Positions 6,053 through 8,816 of a DNA stretch of 8,816 bases are shown here, piece after piece. A model generated the notes under the pieces. It did not search any database. It had not been told where the DNA came from and saw only the letters and a program-made list of their open reading frames with translations. Positions within the stretch are counted from its first letter, which is position 1. The number at the start of each line of letters is the position of its first letter. The stretch comes from Oligoflexia bacterium (GTDB lineage Bacteria > Bdellovibrionota > UBA1018 > CAIMNF01). The stretch covers positions 1 through 8,816 of the forward strand of contig CAIOKW010000272.1 of the NCBI GenBank assembly GCA_903858975.1, read 5' to 3'. Position numbers and translations under genes: made by a program.

Positions 6053-6280
6053 ATGCTACCTAAACTTGATTTGACCACATTCTTTCTGTCCGTATCTCAA
6101 GCCGCCATGCAGTCCATGGAGGGCGAAACTAAAGATCTCGAGTTTGCGAGACACAATATTGATCTTTTAGAGCTCATGCAGGAAAAAACGAAGGGGAACC
6201 GGTCACAGGACGAAGATCAGCTCCTGAATCACCTTTTGTTTCAACTCCGAATGAGCTTCGTAAAAACCGAAAAGGAATAA
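6053..6280 (+). CDS. DUF1844 family protein
   Basis: 75 residues, the normal size for this domain. It has the family's three-part order: LDLTTFFLSVSQAAMQSMEG (5-24), then DLEFARHNIDLLELMQEKTK (28-47, with the conserved A-r-x-x-I-D-L-L-x-x-L-x-x-K-T-x-G-N), then a closing helix LLNHLLFQLRMSFV. The protein is predicted to be small, cytoplasmic and helical, with no known activity. The family is common in delta-proteobacteria-like lineages, Acidobacteria and related groups. It begins 2 nt after the previous stop with no Shine-Dalgarno sequence, and a -10-like TAGAAT lies 6 nt before the ATG, so a leaderless message is possible. It ends 4 nt before the next gene. Confidence 0.85.
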   Translation: MLPKLDLTTFFLSVSQAAMQSMEGETKDLEFARHNIDLLELMQEKTKGNRSQDEDQLLNHLLFQLRMSFVKTEKE

Positions 6281-6284
6281 TCGT

Positions 6285-7607
6285 ATGGAAAACAAAACGC
6301 AGCTTCCAAAATCAGGAACGCCTCGCTCGGAAGTCTTAAAACAATTGGCATCCCTCCACCAAGTAGATACCAAGTGGCGTGAGGGGCGCGCATTCAGTTT
6401 GGTTTACCATGAGAGTGACGAACACACTGATTTCCTAAAAAATGTTTATACGATGTACTTTCATGAGAACGGATTGAATCCAGGTGCGTTTCCGTCCATT
6501 AAAAAATTTGAATCTGAAGTGGTTTCGATTGCTGCCCATTTACTCAATGGGGGCGAAAAAGCTGCAGGAACGATGACCTCTGGTGGATCAGAGAGTGTCA
6601 TGATGGCAGTAAAAGCGCACCGTGATTGGGCGTATGCGACTAAAGGAATCAAACAACCTGAAATGATTCTGCCCATTACCGTGCACCCCGCGTTTGATAA
6701 AGCGGCTCATTATTTTGGAGTGAAGGCCATTAAGGTCGCAGTAGATTCAGATCAAAAAGTGGACTTGAACGCAGTTAAGGCTGCGATCAATGAGAATACT
6801 ATTTTACTCGTAGGTTCGGCTCCTCAATATCCGCATGGAATCATGGATCCAATTGAAGATTTAGCGAAATTAGCAAAATCTAAGGGAATTGGAATGCATG
6901 TAGACGCTTGCGTCGGTGGATTCATGCTCCCGTTTTTAAGAAAGCTTGGACGTGAGATTCCCCCATTTGATTTTGCAGTGGACGGAGTCACTTCGATGTC
7001 TGCTGACCTTCATAAGTATGGCTTCACAGCCAAAGGTGCCTCTGTCGTGATTTACAAAGATAAGGATCTCAGACGCTATCAGTTTTTTGTGAGTAAGGAT
7101 TGGCCAGGGGGGCTTTTTGCTTCTCCTTCAGTCACAGGGACTCGTCCTGCAGGTTCCATTGCAGCGGCATGGGCAACACTTCATGCGCTCGGCGAAGAAG
7201 GGTACTTAAGGCTTTATCGGGATCTTTTAGAAACGGTGAAGAAGTTCAGAGCAGGAATTGAGGCCGCAGGCCTACACATTATTGGAAATCCAGTGGGCAC
7301 GATTCTGTCGTATGAAGCAAAAGATGCAAACATTCATGTGATGGCCGATTTGATGGAGTCGAAGGGCTGGTTTGTAGACCGACAAATGAACCCGGATTCG
7401 ATTCACCTGACCATTACTCCTGCCAATGCGCCCATCGTGAATCAGTACTGTGCAGATTTAAAAGAGAGTTATGAGTTTGCCAAAGCGCATCCTGAATTAG
7501 GCGGGGAAGGCATGGCCGCGATGTATGGGATGGTTGCAAAATTACCCGATCCAACGATGGTCAATCAATTCCTCTATCAATACATGGATCAACGCTACGA
7601 GACCTAA
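6285..7607 (+). CDS. Sphingosine-1-phosphate lyase-like PLP enzyme (soluble bacterial type)
   Basis: 440 residues, PLP-dependent decarboxylase superfamily (fold type I). Similarity to sphingosine-1-phosphate lyase (human SGPL1 type) runs nearly end to end: AGTMTSGGSESVMMAVKAHR (94-113, phosphate-binding), HVDACVGG (205-212, with Asp207 for the PLP ring nitrogen and Cys209 matching a conserved SPL cysteine), and SADLHKYGF (239-247, with Lys244 as Schiff-base lysine). After these come YQFFVSKDWPGGLFASPS and the C-terminal GMAAMYGM. The reaction would split a long-chain-base 1-phosphate into a fatty aldehyde and phosphoethanolamine. The N-terminal membrane anchor of eukaryotic SPL is absent, as in bacterial SPLs, so it is likely cytoplasmic. 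AAAGGA at 6271-6276 sits 8 nt before the ATG. An amino-acid decarboxylase is less likely because the HKYG and FFV-x-x-DW regions follow SPL closely. Actual substrate unproven. Confidence 0.85.
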   Translation: MENKTQLPKSGTPRSEVLKQLASLHQVDTKWREGRAFSLVYHESDEHTDFLKNVYTMYFHENGLNPGAFPSIKKFESEVVSIAAHLLNGGEKAAGTMTSGGSESVMMAVKAHRDWAYATKGIKQPEMILPITVHPAFDKAAHYFGVKAIKVAVDSDQKVDLNAVKAAINENTILLVGSAPQYPHGIMDPIEDLAKLAKSKGIGMHVDACVGGFMLPFLRKLGREIPPFDFAVDGVTSMSADLHKYGFTAKGASVVIYKDKDLRRYQFFVSKDWPGGLFASPSVTGTRPAGSIAAAWATLHALGEEGYLRLYRDLLETVKKFRAGIEAAGLHIIGNPVGTILSYEAKDANIHVMADLMESKGWFVDRQMNPDSIHLTITPANAPIVNQYCADLKESYEFAKAHPELGGEGMAAMYGMVAKLPDPTMVNQFLYQYMDQRYET

Positions 7608-7622
7608 TTTGAGGCAGGTGTC

Positions 7623-7650
7623 CTTGACTTCATACTTTTCGATCCCATCT
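7623..7650 (+). promoter_or_regulatory. RpoH (sigma32)-type heat-shock promoter candidate for clpB
   Basis: CTTGACT (7623-7629), a 13-nt spacer, then TCCCATCT (7643-7650). This closely follows the enterobacterial sigma32 consensus (CTTGAAA, 13-14 nt, CCCCATNT) and stands before a classic heat-shock gene. Read as sigma70, TTGACT has only poor -10 partners. The predicted start at about 7656-7658 gives a leader of about 12-14 nt, just enough for the GGGAGAG ribosome binding site. Confidence 0.6.
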
Positions 7651-7661
7651 TATTTATGGGA
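7643..7661 (+). repeat. Perfect 6-bp inverted repeat overlapping the clpB ribosome binding site
   Basis: TCCCAT (7643-7648) and ATGGGA (7656-7661) are exact reverse complements separated by a 7-nt loop CTTATTT. The right arm contains the start of the GGGAGAG ribosome binding site (7658-7664). The left arm is the -10 box of the heat-shock promoter candidate. There is no U-tract after it, so it is not a terminator. In transcripts reading through from the upstream operon it could pair with the ribosome binding site. Confidence 0.5.
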
Positions 7662-7664
7662 GAG
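7658..7664 (+). promoter_or_regulatory. clpB ribosome binding site
   Basis: GGGAGAG lies 5 nt before the ATG at 7670. It fixes the clpB start at MSQKYTNSMMNALQ, which matches ClpB N-termini. Part of it is in the right arm of the inverted repeat at 7643-7661. Confidence 0.6.
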
Positions 7665-7669
7665 ACAAT

Positions 7670-8816
7670 ATGAGTCAGAAATACACCAATTCGATGATGA
7701 ACGCCCTTCAGAGTGCCCAGACCGAGGCGCATCAGAGGGAGCATCAGAATCTTACGCCCGAGCACCTTCTCTACGCATTGGTTTCTGAAAGCGCGGAGGA
7801 AGAGACCTCGATCGGAAGTCTGCTCAGTCTTTCTGGCGTCACCCTTCAGGCCTTAAAAGCGGCGCTCGAGAATCGAATTAAAACTTTTCCAAAAGTGCTC
7901 TCGAGTTCAGGGCAGCTCTATCCTACGCCTGAGTTTCAGAAGTTGATGGCGCTGTCTGAAGGAGAGGCAAAAAAGTTTCAAGATGATTACGTAGCACCCG
8001 AACACTTTATTTTAGCCCTCCTTCAAGGAAGCGCGTCTGGATTTGAGTCAGCAAAATTACTGAAGGACATGGGCGTTACCGATGCCAAGTTCAGAGACGC
8101 GCTCAAAAAAGTAAGAGGCAACACGCGTATTCAAGATGAGGATCCCGAAAGCAAAATGAATGTTCTCAAGAAATACTGTCGAGATTTAACCGCATTGGCT
8201 CGTGAGCAGAAGCTTGACCCGGTGATTGGACGCGATGAAGAGATTCGTCGAGTGATGCAAGTTCTCTCTAGAAGAACCAAAAATAACCCCGTGCTGATTG
8301 GTGAACCGGGTGTGGGGAAGACGGCGATTGCTGAGGGACTCGCGCTCCGAATATCGACTGGAGACGTTCCGGTCAGTCTAAAAGATAAGCGAATTATGGT
8401 TCTAGATTTGGGAGCCCTGATTGCAGGCGCCAAGTTTAGGGGTGAATTTGAAGAACGCCTCAAAGGAGTTTTGAAAGAGGTCACTGCGGCTCAAGGACAG
8501 ATCATCCTTTTCATTGATGAGCTTCATACCCTGGTGGGGGCAGGCGCAAGCGAAGGGGCCATGGATGCCGCAAACCTTTTAAAGCCAGCCCTTTCACGAG
8601 GTGAGTTGCACTGTATCGGAGCGACCACGCTTGATGAGTATCGCAAGTACATTGAAAAAGACGCTGCCTTGGAGAGGCGCTTTCAGCCAATTCAAGTGAA
8701 TGAGCCCACTGTAGAAGCCACGATTTCAATCCTGCGTGGACTTCGTGAACGATACGAAGTACACCACGGGGTGACGATTCGGGATGCCGCACTCGTAGCC
8801 GCAGCCACACTCTCGA
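7670..8816 (+). CDS. clpB: ATP-dependent disaggregase ClpB (3' truncated by window end)
   Basis: The first 382 residues of a protein normally about 860 long. The N-terminal Clp-N double repeat covers about 1-145 (two TPEHLL/APEHFI-type helices). NBD1 follows with KYCRDLTALAREQKLDPVIG, Walker A GEPGVGKT (211-218), Walker B ILFIDE (279-284, Glu284 catalytic) and arginine-finger region ALERRF with Arg336/337. Pore loop 1 reads AGAKFRGEFEERLK, with Phe256 where E. coli ClpB has Tyr251, a conservative aromatic swap. ClpB works with DnaK/DnaJ/GrpE to pull proteins out of aggregates in the cytoplasm. The middle coiled coil, NBD2 and C-terminus are outside the window. It sits 62 nt downstream of the S1P-lyase-like gene with its own RpoH-type promoter candidate and a GGGAGAG ribosome binding site. 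The frame is intact throughout. Confidence 0.97.
   Translation, partial: MSQKYTNSMMNALQSAQTEAHQREHQNLTPEHLLYALVSESAEEETSIGSLLSLSGVTLQALKAALENRIKTFPKVLSSSGQLYPTPEFQKLMALSEGEAKKFQDDYVAPEHFILALLQGSASGFESAKLLKDMGVTDAKFRDALKKVRGNTRIQDEDPESKMNVLKKYCRDLTALAREQKLDPVIGRDEEIRRVMQVLSRRTKNNPVLIGEPGVGKTAIAEGLALRISTGDVPVSLKDKRIMVLDLGALIAGAKFRGEFEERLKGVLKEVTAAQGQIILFIDELHTLVGAGASEGAMDAANLLKPALSRGELHCIGATTLDEYRKYIEKDAALERRFQPIQVNEPTVEATISILRGLRERYEVHHGVTIRDAALVAAATLS

Noticed and set aside
7643..7661. Rho-independent terminator for the upstream operon
   Set aside because: The stem is only 6 bp and is followed by GAGACAATATG rather than a T-run, and it overlaps the clpB ribosome binding site.
7525..7788. Forward 87-codon frame spanning the end of the S1P-lyase-like gene and the start of clpB
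   Set aside because: Lies out of frame with two strongly supported genes and has no ribosome binding site or domain.
8435..8437. ClpB pore-loop Tyr to Phe change (Phe256)
   Set aside because: A conservative aromatic swap expected to keep substrate gripping; not evidence of altered function.
8131..8810. Long reverse-strand open frames opposite clpB (8131-8484 and 8511-8810)
   Set aside because: Antisense shadows of the highly conserved ClpB NBD1; their translations are low-complexity Arg/Ser/Leu sequence.

Overview
All genes lie on the + strand. Ten complete genes run from 154 to 7607, each overlapping the next or within about 5 nt of it. The 3' tail of another gene precedes them, and the 5' part of clpB follows after a 62-nt gap. 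The tight packing suggests one long, translationally coupled operon dominated by cell-envelope proteins. The window suggests a Gram-negative, delta-proteobacteria-like organism. The grounds are SPase II lipoproteins, AmgK/MurU peptidoglycan recycling, a DUF1844 protein and a PilZ-like membrane protein. Bdellovibrionota is my best guess, with low to moderate certainty because no rRNA or other phylogenetic marker is present.

Layout: an unidentified C-terminal tail (3-131); a secreted YceI-like protein (154-783); a creatininase-fold protein with a C-terminal membrane helix and an altered metal site (780-1682); an M48-type lipoprotein that has lost all three expected zinc ligands (1666-2430); the AmgK sugar kinase and MurU nucleotidyltransferase pair (2427-4353); a four-helix membrane protein with a degenerate PilZ-like domain (4325-5014); a small lipoprotein (5011-5487); a two-helix membrane protein that looks like a second, more eroded M48/HtpX relative (5487-6050); a DUF1844 protein (6053-6280); a soluble sphingosine-1-phosphate-lyase-type PLP enzyme (6285-7607); and ClpB, cut by the window end (7670-8816).

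Working together: AmgK and MurU should turn salvaged MurNAc (and GlcNAc) into UDP-sugars, bypassing de novo UDP-MurNAc synthesis. The neighbouring lipoproteins, signal-peptide protein and membrane proteins fit an envelope-maintenance operon, but their individual roles are unknown. The S1P-lyase-like enzyme suggests turnover of long-chain-base phosphates, which would fit an organism that makes or meets sphingolipids. clpB has its own heat-shock (RpoH-type) promoter candidate and a 6-bp inverted repeat that overlaps both that promoter's -10 box and the clpB ribosome binding site.

The most unusual content is the cluster of apparently catalytically altered enzyme folds (creatininase-like, M48-like twice, PilZ-like) in one operon around a MurNAc-salvage pair. 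Two genes also have a TAGAAT -10-like box exactly 6 nt before the ATG, suggesting leaderless mRNAs. No mobile element, CRISPR, rRNA or tRNA was seen, and no stretch above 300 nt lacks a gene.
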